DNA from: Amphritea atlantica
GTDB lineage: Bacteria > Pseudomonadota > Gammaproteobacteria > Pseudomonadales > Balneatricaceae
DNA length: 64,000 bases
Assembly: GCA_024397875.1 (NCBI GenBank)
Contig: CP073344.1
Coordinates: 3,153,001-3,217,000 of the forward strand
Reading direction: 5' to 3'
In this document: piece by piece, positions 12,887 through 19,917 of the stretch
How positions within the stretch are numbered: the first letter of the stretch is position 1
How the letters are laid out: the number at the start of each line of letters is the position of its first letter
Translations under genes and position numbers: made by a program
The notes under the pieces: generated by a model
Databases searched by the model: none
Seen by the model: only the letters and a program-made list of their open reading frames with translations
What the model was told of the DNA's origin: nothing

Positions 12887-14266
12887 ATGCGCACTATGCG
12901 ACCCTATACACAGCCCCAGAATCTCACTGCCAATAGCGCCGGAAACCACGCGCTCAGCGTCACCGAGCTGAACCGTCAGGTAAAATCCCTGCTGGAAAGT
13001 TCATTTCTCACTATCCACGTGGAGGGTGAACTGTCTAACGTTGTAAAAGCCAGCTCCGGACACTGGTACTTTACCCTCAAAGACCGGGATGCTCAGGTAC
13101 GCTGCGCAATGTTCCGCAACCGTAATCAATACCTGAAATATCAGGCGAAGAACGGCGACAAGGTTATTGTCAGGGCAAAAGTCAGCCTCTATCCAGGACG
13201 CGGCGATTACCAACTGATCTGTGATTATATGGAAGAAAGCGGTGTCGGATCGCTGCAGCAAGCCTATGAAGCACTCAAGCTAAAACTGCAGCAGCAGGGA
13301 TTGTTTGATCAGGCGTTCAAAAAACCGATCCCCCGCCACCCACTCCATCTGGGCATCATCACCTCACCAACCGGCGCCGCCGTTCACGATATTCTGACCG
13401 TGCTGAAACGGCGCTTCCCATCGCTGCCTGTCACGCTGTACCCAACTGCCGTTCAGGGCGCAGAAGCGGCTGACCAGATCGCCGATGCTATCCGGCTGGC
13501 GAATGAAGATGGTCGTTGCGATATCCTGATTGTTGGCCGCGGTGGCGGCTCGCTGGAAGATCTCTGGCCGTTTAACGAAGAGGTCGTCGCCCACAGCATT
13601 TTTCACAGTGAGATCCCCATCATCAGCGCTGTCGGCCACGAAGTCGACACCTCTATTGCTGACTTCGTTGCCGATATGCGAGCCGCCACGCCCTCGGCTG
13701 CAGCAGAACTGATCAGCCCGGATCAGCAACAGATTTTACTGCGCCTGCAACAGATACAGCAGCGACTGATCCGTGCCTGGCAGCGCTCCCATCAGCAACG
13801 GCTGCAACAGCTGCAATGGACCCGTGCCCGGCTGCGCCACCCCGGAGATAAACTGAAAGAGCAGGCCCAAAAACTGGATGACCTTGAACTGCGAATGCAG
13901 CGCGCGGTCAGACTTAACGTTGCGCAGCGAAAACAGCAGTTCACTCAGTTACATCAACGCTATCTGCGCTGCTCACCCATGCCCCTTATAGCCGCCGGAC
14001 AGCAACGTAAAGATGAGCTGGAACACAGGTTATTCAACCTGATCGGTGCACAGCTGAAACAAAGCAGCCTTAAACTAAGCGGTCTGGCGGCAACACTTAA
14101 CAGCGTAAGTCCCCTGGCAACACTGGACCGGGGTTACGCAATTGTTCAGGATGAACAGGGCAAGGTGATACAGGATATCAACCAGATTACACCGCAAAGC
14201 AACGTCGAAACCCGACTCAGTAATGGCCGCTTTCTCAGCAGGGTCACTCAGATTATTAAGGAGTAG
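12887..14266 (+). CDS. xseA: Exodeoxyribonuclease VII large subunit
   Basis: A 459-residue nuclease subunit acting on single-stranded DNA with XseB. It has an N-terminal OB-fold (residues about 22-120, LSVTELNRQVKSLLE) and the catalytic domain with GRGGGSLEDLWPFNEE and SAVGHEVDTSIADFVAD (about 215-270). A long coiled-coil region follows, and the end carries SPLATLDRGYAI. The frame is open back to 12782. I chose ATG 12887, with ATG 12896 nearly as likely, because the conserved domain begins shortly after and the upstream part has no homologous look. It is divergent from guaB, a common arrangement. Confidence 0.95.
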   Translation: MRTMRPYTQPQNLTANSAGNHALSVTELNRQVKSLLESSFLTIHVEGELSNVVKASSGHWYFTLKDRDAQVRCAMFRNRNQYLKYQAKNGDKVIVRAKVSLYPGRGDYQLICDYMEESGVGSLQQAYEALKLKLQQQGLFDQAFKKPIPRHPLHLGIITSPTGAAVHDILTVLKRRFPSLPVTLYPTAVQGAEAADQIADAIRLANEDGRCDILIVGRGGGSLEDLWPFNEEVVAHSIFHSEIPIISAVGHEVDTSIADFVADMRAATPSAAAELISPDQQQILLRLQQIQQRLIRAWQRSHQQRLQQLQWTRARLRHPGDKLKEQAQKLDDLELRMQRAVRLNVAQRKQQFTQLHQRYLRCSPMPLIAAGQQRKDELEHRLFNLIGAQLKQSSLKLSGLAATLNSVSPLATLDRGYAIVQDEQGKVIQDINQITPQSNVETRLSNGRFLSRVTQIIKE

Positions 14267-14275
14267 CACATCACT

Positions 14276-15106
14276 ATGCGCCTCATCAGCTTTATATTCA
14301 CTCTGTTATTCAGTCTCTCTGTTACTGCTCTCGAACTGCCGCAAGAGTCCCGGGTGCCCGGCGGCATCGCCCTGATCCCGCTGACCGGTCTCAACAGCGA
14401 CGCGGCACCCTCAGCCTGGTATCGGGGCAACCGGGTAATGGTTCTGCCAACGCGGGGCACCCTCTATGAGCAACAAGCACCATGGATTGCCGTGATCGGT
14501 ATCCCCCTGTCGGCAAAACCCAGCGAGCAACAGCTGATGAAAGCCGATGGTAAGCGCTTCCCGTTTCAGATTCAGAATAAAGAGTATAAGGAACAGCGGC
14601 TCACCGTTACCAATAAACGCCACGTCAATCCAAACAAACAGGACCTTGCCCGCTATAAGCGCGAGAAGGCGGAAATGGTCGCCGCATTCAATAGCTGGAG
14701 TACACCACAGATCTCCAGCGTGAATTTCAATCTGCCAGCGAGCGGGCGTTTCAGCAGCCCCTTTGGGCTTAAACGGTTTTTCAACGATCAGCCCCGCAAC
14801 CCGCATAGCGGACTGGATATCGCCGGAGGACAGGGCGGCGCAATCAACGCGCCGGCACCGGGAAAAGTGGTTGCCGTGGGCGAGTATTTCTTCAACGGCA
14901 ACACAGTGATTGTTGATCATGGCTACGGCCTTACCACCATGTACTGCCATATGAGCAGAATCGATGTAAAAACCGGCGATCAGCTTAACACCGGCGAAAG
15001 TATCGGCGCCATCGGCAAAACCGGCCGGGTTACCGGCCCCCATCTGCACTGGAGCGTCAGCCTGAACAATACCCGGGTAGATCCCTTGCTGTTTGTGAAA
15101 GAGTGA
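14276..15106 (+). CDS. M23 family (LytM-type) peptidoglycan endopeptidase, secreted
   Basis: A 276-residue protein with a signal peptide (residues 1-18, cleavage near VTALE). An N-terminal beta domain (about 20-140) resembles the DUF-type domain found before LytM domains. The zinc peptidase domain (about 155-270) has HSGLD (the HxxxD zinc ligands) and HLHW (catalytic/zinc His pair), so it is probably active, unlike the degenerate EnvC/NlpD activators. It begins nine bases after xseA and is likely co-transcribed. Periplasmic wall remodelling is the expected role. Confidence 0.9.
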   Translation: MRLISFIFTLLFSLSVTALELPQESRVPGGIALIPLTGLNSDAAPSAWYRGNRVMVLPTRGTLYEQQAPWIAVIGIPLSAKPSEQQLMKADGKRFPFQIQNKEYKEQRLTVTNKRHVNPNKQDLARYKREKAEMVAAFNSWSTPQISSVNFNLPASGRFSSPFGLKRFFNDQPRNPHSGLDIAGGQGGAINAPAPGKVVAVGEYFFNGNTVIVDHGYGLTTMYCHMSRIDVKTGDQLNTGESIGAIGKTGRVTGPHLHWSVSLNNTRVDPLLFVKE

Positions 15107-15179
15107 TGCTACAGACGAGATATAGGCATCTAAATATGATAGGCTTTCGCGTTCTTTAAACCGAACTGACAGAGTACTC

Positions 15180-15806
15180 ATGTCTGATATTAAACTTGAA
15201 ACAAATGAACAGATTGCCAGCTACGGTATCGGCCGTCAGATGGGCGATCACCTGGCAACCCAGAGCTTTGAAGGCGTAGAGCTGAATGCTGTTATTGCTG
15301 GCATTCAGGAAGCATTTGCCGGTGAAGCACTGAGCATTGAAGGCGAAAAGATCCAGGCAGCCTTTAACGAAATCCAGGCTCGCATGCAGGAACAAGCTGA
15401 AAAACTGGCTAAAGAAGCAGCCGCTGAAGGCGAACTTTATCTGGAAAAGAATGCTCAGCGTGAAGAAGTCTTCGTTACCGATTCAGGTCTGCAGTACGAA
15501 ATCGTCACTGCCGGTGAAGAGGGCGGCGAAAGCCCTACCCGTGAATCGACCGTTCGCACTCACTACCACGGCACATTCACAGACGGAAAAGTGTTCGACA
15601 GTTCCTACGAACGTGGCCAGCCCGCTGAGTTCCCTGTCGGCGGTGTGATTGCAGGCTGGACTGAAGCACTGCAACTGATGACTAAAGGTGCCAAATGGCG
15701 TCTGACGGTTCCTTATCAGCTGGCATACGGTGCCCAGGGTTCACCGGGTGGTATTCCGCCTTACTCAACGCTGGTGTTTGATGTAGAACTGCTGGATATT
15801 CTCTAA
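15180..15806 (+). CDS. fklB: FKBP-type peptidyl-prolyl cis-trans isomerase
   Basis: A 208-residue cytoplasmic prolyl isomerase of the FKBP22/FklB type, without signal peptide. Residues 1-90 form the helical dimerisation domain (SYGIGRQMGDHLA, residues 14-26). The FKBP domain occupies about 100-208 with GKVFDSSYERGQPAEFPVGG and GWTEALQLM, and ends YSTLVFDVELLDIL. The Shine-Dalgarno is weak. It is followed by a palindrome and a strong terminator. Confidence 0.93.
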   Translation: MSDIKLETNEQIASYGIGRQMGDHLATQSFEGVELNAVIAGIQEAFAGEALSIEGEKIQAAFNEIQARMQEQAEKLAKEAAAEGELYLEKNAQREEVFVTDSGLQYEIVTAGEEGGESPTRESTVRTHYHGTFTDGKVFDSSYERGQPAEFPVGGVIAGWTEALQLMTKGAKWRLTVPYQLAYGAQGSPGGIPPYSTLVFDVELLDIL

Positions 15807-15834
15807 GCACTGCTTAGCAGATGAGATCCATCGG

Positions 15835-15856
15835 GCTAACCTGTGCACAGGTTAGC
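15835..15856. repeat. Perfect 22-base palindrome between fklB and its terminator
   Basis: gctaacctgtg followed immediately by its exact reverse complement (cacaggttagc). As RNA it would be an 8-10 bp hairpin; as DNA it could be a dimeric regulator site. It is not a LexA box, since the CTGT and ACAG halves are only two bases apart. Confidence 0.6.
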
Positions 15857-15862
15857 TGACAG

Positions 15863-15894
15863 AGACCGGCAGCGTTCACGCTCCGGTCTTTTTT
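15863..15894 (+). terminator. Rho-independent terminator after fklB
   Basis: Stem agaccgg...ccggtct with a nested agcg-ttca-cgct stem, followed by a T-run (tttttt). It sits immediately before the ribosome-binding site of the next gene, so the esterase gene must either be transcribed by read-through or have its start very close. Confidence 0.9.
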
Positions 15895-15907
15895 ATGGAG
15901 AGTCATA

Positions 15908-16669
15908 ATGCAACTGAACTTACAAATCTCCGGCAGCGGAGCCCCACTGATCATCATGCACGGACTGTTCGGCACCCTGCTGAACTGGAGCGGACAGATC
16001 AAAGCCCTGTCAGAGCATTTCACTGTTTATGCTGTTGATCTGCGCAACCACGGCCGCTCTCCCCACACCGACTCCACCAGCTACCCGCTGATGGCCGATG
16101 ACATTATCGAACTGATGGACCAGCAGGGTCTGGCAAGCGCTCATATTCTGGGCCACTCCATGGGCGGTAAAGTCGCCATGCAACTGGCCATGAACCATCC
16201 TCAACGGGTCGATAAACTCGTCATTGTCGACATCGCCCCGGTACAGTATCCCAACCATCACAACGACGTGTTTGCCGGTCTGAATGCCGTGCAGCTTAAC
16301 AGCCTTAAATCCCGCACAGAAGCCGATCAGCAGCTGGCGCAATTTATTGAAGAACTCAGTGTCAGGCAGTTCCTGCTCACCAACCTGTATCGTACCCAAG
16401 AGAAGCAGTTTGCCTGGCGGATGAATCTGCCGGTACTGGAAGCCTGCTACGATGAAATCAGCAAGCCCCCTTCCGGCCCCGCTTTCGAAAAGCCTGTGCT
16501 ATTTATCAAAGGTGAAAATTCAGACTATATCACCGCAGACTATCGCGATCAGATACTCAGCCTGTTTCCTCAAGCCGAGTACCGGATGATACAGGGCACC
16601 GGACACTGGCCACATGCAGAGAAAGCTTCAATTTTTACCCGGCTCGTCCTAAATTATTTACTGAAGTAA
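15908..16669 (+). CDS. Alpha/beta-fold hydrolase, YbfF-like acyl-CoA/ester esterase
   Basis: A 253-residue cytoplasmic hydrolase. The oxyanion-hole motif is MHGLFG (residues 17-22), the nucleophile elbow is GHSMGG with Ser84, and the catalytic His is in GTGHWPHAEKA near the end (about residue 232). Overall it matches E. coli YbfF (254 residues), including YAVDLRNHGRSPH and VDIAPVQYP. A ggag site lies 10 bases before the ATG. True substrates are unknown. Downstream begins the tRNA-derived repeat array, convergent to it. Confidence 0.88.
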   Translation: MQLNLQISGSGAPLIIMHGLFGTLLNWSGQIKALSEHFTVYAVDLRNHGRSPHTDSTSYPLMADDIIELMDQQGLASAHILGHSMGGKVAMQLAMNHPQRVDKLVIVDIAPVQYPNHHNDVFAGLNAVQLNSLKSRTEADQQLAQFIEELSVRQFLLTNLYRTQEKQFAWRMNLPVLEACYDEISKPPSGPAFEKPVLFIKGENSDYITADYRDQILSLFPQAEYRMIQGTGHWPHAEKASIFTRLVLNYLLK

Positions 16670-16774
16670 ATATAGCCATAGTGAACAGAGCCAGAATCAG
16701 CCCCGGGGGAAAACTGCTATAAGCCCAAAGCGCAAAACTGAACGGCGCTTTCGATACACCTCTGATTATTACGT
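16670..16774. other. Junction between esterase gene and repeat array, with a decayed terminator
   Basis: This stretch lies beyond the last repeat in the tRNA reading direction. Bases 16745-16772 resemble the array's type A terminator (tttcgatacacct and attattacg are recognisable), but the T-run is lost. No gene is seen. Confidence 0.5.
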
Positions 16775-16922
16775 TGGTAGCGGGGCCAGAGTTATTCATA
16801 ACAGCCTGCAGGCTGCCCCCCTACAGGCTTCGACGCTTCGCGTCTCGATGCAAATTGCGCTCTAAGCACAATTAGTGAACTGACGACCTTCCCGAGCGGT
16901 AATAAAGAGCTGAGCCCGACGC
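16775..16922 (-). repeat. fMet 3'-half repeat R1 (with T-loop insertion)
   Basis: The most distal copy. It keeps TCTGGCCCCGCTACCA and the GGTCGTCAGTTCA side of the T-arm, but the T-loop is interrupted by about 85 bases (16791-16875). It is followed only by a decayed terminator. Confidence 0.85.
16791..16875. mobile_element. Structured ~85-base insert in repeat R1
   Basis: It starts with the palindrome gttat-tc-ataac and contains agcctgcaggct and gacgc-ttc-gcgtc hairpins. It splits a T-loop that is uninterrupted in R3-R9. No open reading frame. A non-autonomous, REP/MITE-like element is my inference; the same element is in R2. Confidence 0.5.
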
Positions 16923-17001
16923 TTTCTATACCTGCTTACAACCACCGAACTTCAGGCACAAAAATAGGCATGTCAGTACGACACACCTTTAATCATTACG
17001 T

Positions 17002-17152
17002 TGGTAGCGGGGCCAGAGTTATTCATAACAGCCTGTAGGCTGCTATGCCCCTTTGGGCTTCGACGCTTCGCGTCTCGATGCAAATTGCGCTCTAAGCACA
17101 ATTAGTGAACTGACGACCTTCCCGAGCGTTTATAAAGAGCCGAGCCCGACGC
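17002..17152 (-). repeat. fMet 3'-half repeat R2 (with T-loop insertion)
   Basis: Same architecture as R1, with an ~88-base insert. The following terminator (16960-16990) has an interrupted T-run (tatttt on the minus strand), so it is probably weak. Confidence 0.85.
17018..17105. mobile_element. Structured ~88-base insert in repeat R2
   Basis: Nearly identical to the R1 insert at both ends (gttattcataac... and ...agcacaattag) and through the gacgc-ttc-gcgtc stem. The middle differs: agcctgtaggct followed by a gccc-cttt-gggc hairpin. Shared position in the T-loop shows R1 and R2 arose by duplication after insertion. Confidence 0.5.
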
Positions 17153-17230
17153 TTTCTATGCCAGCTTAAAACCACCGAATTTCAGGCACAAAAAAAGGCA
17201 TATCTTTCGATACACCTTTAATTATTACGT

Positions 17231-17293
17231 TGGTAGCGGGGCCAGATCTAAGCCGACGACCTTCCTGCCCTTATTATGAGCCGAGCCCGACGC
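17231..17293 (-). repeat. fMet 3'-half repeat R3
   Basis: A 63-base tRNA-derived part, close to R5 and R7. It is followed by a type A terminator at 17190-17219 (AAGGTGTATC-GAAA-GATATGCCTT plus T-run). Confidence 0.9.
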
Positions 17294-17353
17294 CTGATCT
17301 CAAATTCCAGGCGAAAAAAAAGCCAATCTTTCGATTAGCTTATCTTTCCGTTG

Positions 17354-17419
17354 TGGTAGCGGGGGCCAGATCTAAACAGACGACCTTTCAGAGCGTTTAT
17401 CGAAAGTCGAGCCCGGGAC
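17354..17419 (-). repeat. fMet 3'-half repeat R4
   Basis: Identical to R6 over the tRNA-derived part. The former anticodon arm has become CGACTTTC...GAAAGGTCG, which can form a new stem. Followed by a type B terminator at 17314-17341 (AAGCTAATC-GAAA-GATTGGCTT plus T-run). Confidence 0.9.
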
Positions 17420-17505
17420 TTTCTAGCTCTTTTTCACTCGTTAATTTCACTTTATTTCAGACACAAAAAAAGGCATATCTTTCGATACACCTTTAATTAT
17501 TACGT

Positions 17506-17568
17506 TGGTAGCGGAGCCAGATCTAAGCCGACGACCTTCCTGCCCTTATTAAGAGTCGAGCCCGACGC
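17506..17568 (-). repeat. fMet 3'-half repeat R5
   Basis: Differs from R7 by a single base in the tRNA-derived part (aagagtcgag versus aagagccgag). Followed by a type A terminator at 17465-17494. Confidence 0.9.
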
Positions 17569-17628
17569 CTGATCTCAAATTCCAGGCGAAAAAAAAGCCA
17601 ATCTTTCGATTAGCTTATCTTTCCGTTG

Positions 17629-17694
17629 TGGTAGCGGGGGCCAGATCTAAACAGACGACCTTTCAGAGCGTTTATCGAAAGTCGAGCCCGGGAC
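17629..17694 (-). repeat. fMet 3'-half repeat R6
   Basis: Identical to R4 in the tRNA-derived part, with a type B terminator at 17589-17616. R5+R4 and R7+R6 form two near-identical 275-base blocks. Confidence 0.9.
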
Positions 17695-17780
17695 TTTCTA
17701 GCTCTTTTTCACTCGTTAATTTCACTTTATTTCAGACACAAAAAAAGGCATATCTTTCGATACACCTTTAATTATTACGT

Positions 17781-17843
17781 TGGTAGCGGAGCCAGATCTA
17801 AGCCGACGACCTTCCTGCCCTTATTAAGAGCCGAGCCCGACGC
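17781..17843 (-). repeat. fMet 3'-half repeat R7
   Basis: A 63-base tRNA-derived part ending GGCTCCGCTACCA. Followed by a type A terminator at 17740-17769. Confidence 0.9.
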
Positions 17844-17903
17844 CTGATCTCAAATTCCAGGCGAAAAAAAAGCCAATCTTTCGATTAGCTTATCTTTCCG
17901 TTG

Positions 17904-17967
17904 TGGTAGCGGGGGCCAGATCTCAACTGAAGATCTTCCCGCCCTTATAAAGAGCCGAGTCCGACGC
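17904..17967 (-). repeat. fMet 3'-half repeat R8
   Basis: Keeps GTTGAGATCTGGCCCCCGCTACCA-like T-arm pairing but has a changed variable region (AAGATCTTCAG). Followed by a type B terminator at 17864-17891. Confidence 0.9.
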
Positions 17968-18045
17968 TTTCTATGCCAGTTTAAAACCGCCGAATTTCAG
18001 GCACAAAAAAAGGCATATCTTTCGATACACCTTTAATTATTACGT

Positions 18046-18110
18046 TGGTAGCGGGACAAAATCTAAACGGACGACCTTCCCGAGCGGTTATAAAGAGCCG
18101 AGCCCGACGC
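18046..18110 (-). repeat. fMet 3'-half repeat R9 (nearest the tRNA)
   Basis: First copy downstream of the tRNA. The T-stem is broken (TTTTGTCCCGCTACCA instead of TCTGGCCCCCGC...). Followed by a type A terminator at 18005-18034. Confidence 0.9.
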
Positions 18111-18134
18111 TTTTTATGCTAGAATTTCAGGCAC

Positions 18135-18166
18135 AAAAAAAAGGCATGCCATTACGACACACCTTT
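18135..18166 (-). terminator. Intrinsic terminator of tRNA-fMet
   Basis: Minus strand stem AAAGGTGTG/CATGCCTTT (two G-U pairs) with a nine-base loop and a run of nine T. It is the parent of the type A terminators repeated in the array. Confidence 0.85.
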
Positions 18167-18177
18167 AATTATTACGT

Positions 18178-18254
<77 letters not shown>

Positions 18255-18268
18255 TCAACGTGGCAGGC

Positions 18269-18297
18269 ATATTACTGTTACAATTCAACAAATGCAA
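18269..18297 (-). promoter_or_regulatory. tRNA-fMet promoter
   Basis: Minus strand: -35 TTGCAT (18292-18297), 17-base spacer, -10 TAATAT (18269-18274), followed by GCCTGCC. The GC-rich discriminator is typical of stringently controlled stable RNA promoters. The upstream DNA is very AT-rich, like an UP element. Confidence 0.8.
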
Positions 18298-18382
18298 TGA
18301 AAATAAATAATCTTTTCAATTAATTACTCAAAATTATCTGATATAACTAAACTAACGTAAGGCGTTCTGAACGGAGCTGTGT

Positions 18383-18997
18383 ATGACACTGATTTACGTA
18401 ATGGACCCCATGTGTAGCTGGTGTTATGCATTTCAGCCTCACCTGAGGGATATGATCAGCCGGTTACGTCCCGGGATCAGAGTATTTTGTTATATGGGCG
18501 GGCTCGCCCCGGATAGCGATCAACCGATGCCAGAAGAGATGCAGCAGGCGATCGCCCAAACCTGGCATGAAATTGAAAAACGTACCGGAACCCCTTTCAA
18601 CCACGAGTTCTGGCAACAGTGTCAGCCGAGACGCTCGACTTATCCGGCCTGCCGGGCGGTTATCAGCGCAGATCTGATATCCACCGGCAGCGGCATGCTG
18701 ATGGCTGAAGCGATTCAGAAAGCCTATTACCAGGAAGCCCGCAACCCTTCCGATCTTTCGGTGCTGACCGAACTGGCTGAAGAGATCGGTTTAAGTCGCA
18801 AACGCTTCTCCAGCCAGATGTGCAGTGAGAAAACGGCACAAGCCCTGTTTGAAGACCTGACTTTTTGTCAGCAAAACGGAATCCAGGGATTTCCCTTTCT
18901 CGGATTGGAAACGCCAAACGGTGTAAAGGTCATCAGCGCCGGATATTGCAACCGGGATCAGCTACTGCAGCGCTGCGCAGCGCTCGACCTGTTCTGA
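18383..18997 (+). CDS. DsbA family thioredoxin-fold protein (cytoplasmic)
   Basis: A 204-residue protein with the redox motif CSWC at residues 11-14, right after the first beta strand, no signal peptide and a long helical insertion (about 50-140). The cis-proline region is IQGFPFLGL (about residue 173-181). It belongs to the DsbA/FrnE-like branch of cytosolic oxidoreductases; the substrate is unknown. Its start is about 130 bases upstream-divergent from the tRNA-fMet gene, and it ends at a bidirectional terminator shared with the cold-shock gene. Confidence 0.87.
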   Translation: MTLIYVMDPMCSWCYAFQPHLRDMISRLRPGIRVFCYMGGLAPDSDQPMPEEMQQAIAQTWHEIEKRTGTPFNHEFWQQCQPRRSTYPACRAVISADLISTGSGMLMAEAIQKAYYQEARNPSDLSVLTELAEEIGLSRKRFSSQMCSEKTAQALFEDLTFCQQNGIQGFPFLGLETPNGVKVISAGYCNRDQLLQRCAALDLF

Positions 18998-19027
18998 CCG
19001 TTAATACGCAGCAATATGACAGACAAA

Positions 19028-19055
19028 AAAACGGGAGCCAAAGCTCCCGTTTTTC
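19028..19055. terminator. Bidirectional terminator
   Basis: Stem acgggagc/gctcccgt (19031-19050) with a caaa loop, A-run before and T-run after. It serves the DsbA-like gene (plus) and the cold-shock gene (minus). Confidence 0.9.
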
Positions 19056-19069
19056 AATATCAGAGTAAC

Positions 19070-19477
19070 TCAGCTGCGTGCGACAGACACATCTTCAGCC
19101 TGCAATCCCTTATCACTCTCTTTCACTGTAAACCTGACACTTTGCCCTTCAGTCAGTGAACGATGGCCCCGGCCACGGATGTTACGAAAATGAACAAAAA
19201 CATCATCACCATTTTCGCGGGTAATAAAGCCAAACCCCTTTGACACATTAAACCACTTTACCGTACCTACCTCGCGGTCATCATTCTCATCGGTTTCCTC
19301 TTCACTACCGGAACCCAGGCCAGCAATAACACAGCTAACCAGCACAACCACAAACACAACGCCAATATCAAACAGCGGCAACCCGCCCTCACCTGGCAGC
19401 ACACCTTGCAAAAACAAGATAACCGCAGTGGCAAGTGCGCTGACAACTACACTACGTATAAGTTGATTAACACTCAT
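19070..19477 (-). CDS. Membrane-anchored cold-shock domain protein
   Basis: A 135-residue protein. Residues about 7-26 and 34-54 are two hydrophobic helices joined by a short loop (PGEGG). An acidic linker (EEETDENDD, 59-67) leads to a complete cold-shock domain (about 70-133) with RNP1 KGFGFI (80-85) and RNP2 VFVHF (93-97). Ordinary Csp proteins are about 70 residues and soluble. Here the nucleic-acid-binding domain should be tethered on the cytoplasmic face of the inner membrane. The fusion is clean, with no frameshift or internal ribosome site that would free the domain. Function is unknown. Confidence 0.88.
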   Translation of the reverse strand: MSVNQLIRSVVVSALATAVILFLQGVLPGEGGLPLFDIGVVFVVVLVSCVIAGLGSGSEEETDENDDREVGTVKWFNVSKGFGFITRENGDDVFVHFRNIRGRGHRSLTEGQSVRFTVKESDKGLQAEDVSVARS

Positions 19478-19619
19478 ATAGATCTCTTATAATTAATTAA
19501 AGTTATTAAATAAAAACAGGGTTCATAGAAAAAAGAACCCAGACCACTCTATATACCGACTTTTATGCTTTTTTTCAATCGCTTAGCGACTCAAACACTG
19601 ATACAGCCCCGGAATAGGG

Positions 19620-19625
19620 TATAAT
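19620..19625 (+). promoter_or_regulatory. Putative -10 element upstream of slyX
   Basis: TATAAT, 55 bases before the slyX ATG; no good -35 is visible at 16-18 bases. Confidence 0.4.
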
Positions 19626-19679
19626 TGCGACTAATTTACGGCTTACGCGCAAAACACAGCACGGGAAAAGAAAAGTTAT

Positions 19680-19889
19680 ATGAAGCAACAACCATTACTC
19701 GAAGACCTGGAATCACGGATCGCTTTTCAGGAGGACGCGCTTGATAAAATGAGTGCAGAGATGGCTAAACAGGGTGCCGAAATTGCACGGCTGAACCAGA
19801 TTATTAAGATTCTCCACCAGCAGGTTAAACAGTTTTCCCCCGACCTGATCAGCGCGCCTGAAGATGATGCTCCGCCACCGCATTACTGA
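19680..19889 (+). CDS. slyX: SlyX family protein
   Basis: A 69-residue coiled-coil protein: LESRIAFQEDALDKMSAEM (about 10-28) starts the heptads, and the C-terminus ends PPPHY, the SlyX signature. Function is unknown; it is often found near slyD or FKBP genes in gammaproteobacteria. It is convergent with rsmJ, with 28 bases between stops and no terminator. Confidence 0.9.
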   Translation: MKQQPLLEDLESRIAFQEDALDKMSAEMAKQGAEIARLNQIIKILHQQVKQFSPDLISAPEDDAPPPHY

Positions 19890-19917
19890 TCATGCTGATG
19901 GATATTATCCGGTCAGG

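Larger units (their letters stand above)
16775..18177 (-). repeat. Tandem array of nine tRNA-fMet 3'-half repeats with intrinsic terminators
   Basis: Immediately downstream of the intact tRNA-fMet gene (same strand) lie nine copies of a unit. Each unit is a terminator hairpin, a short spacer, then about 63-66 bases derived from the 3' half of tRNA-fMet ending in CCGCTACCA. CCA ends fall at 16775, 17002, 17231, 17354, 17506, 17629, 17781, 17904 and 18046, with the true tRNA at 18178. Successive distances are 227, 229, 123, 152, 123, 152, 123, 142 and 132. In every copy the anticodon loop is replaced by a longer segment (consensus GGCTCTTTATAA plus about nine bases), CAT is gone and the T-loop is mutated, so none can be a working tRNA. 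The layout recalls the E. coli tyrT locus, whose tandem repeats carry the last 19 bases of tRNA-Tyr. Confidence 0.95.

Noticed and set aside
15835..15856. LexA operator
   Set aside because: The CTGT and ACAG halves are two bases apart; a LexA box needs eight.
17230..17496. 88-residue open frame inside the repeat array
   Set aside because: It runs through terminators and tRNA-derived repeats; its apparent protein is a translation of repeat DNA.
16775..18177. Possible CRISPR array or tandem tRNA gene cluster
   Set aside because: Repeats are far longer than CRISPR repeats and the intervals are themselves repeated, not unique spacers. The copies lack acceptor 5' halves, D-arms and anticodons, so they are not tRNA genes.
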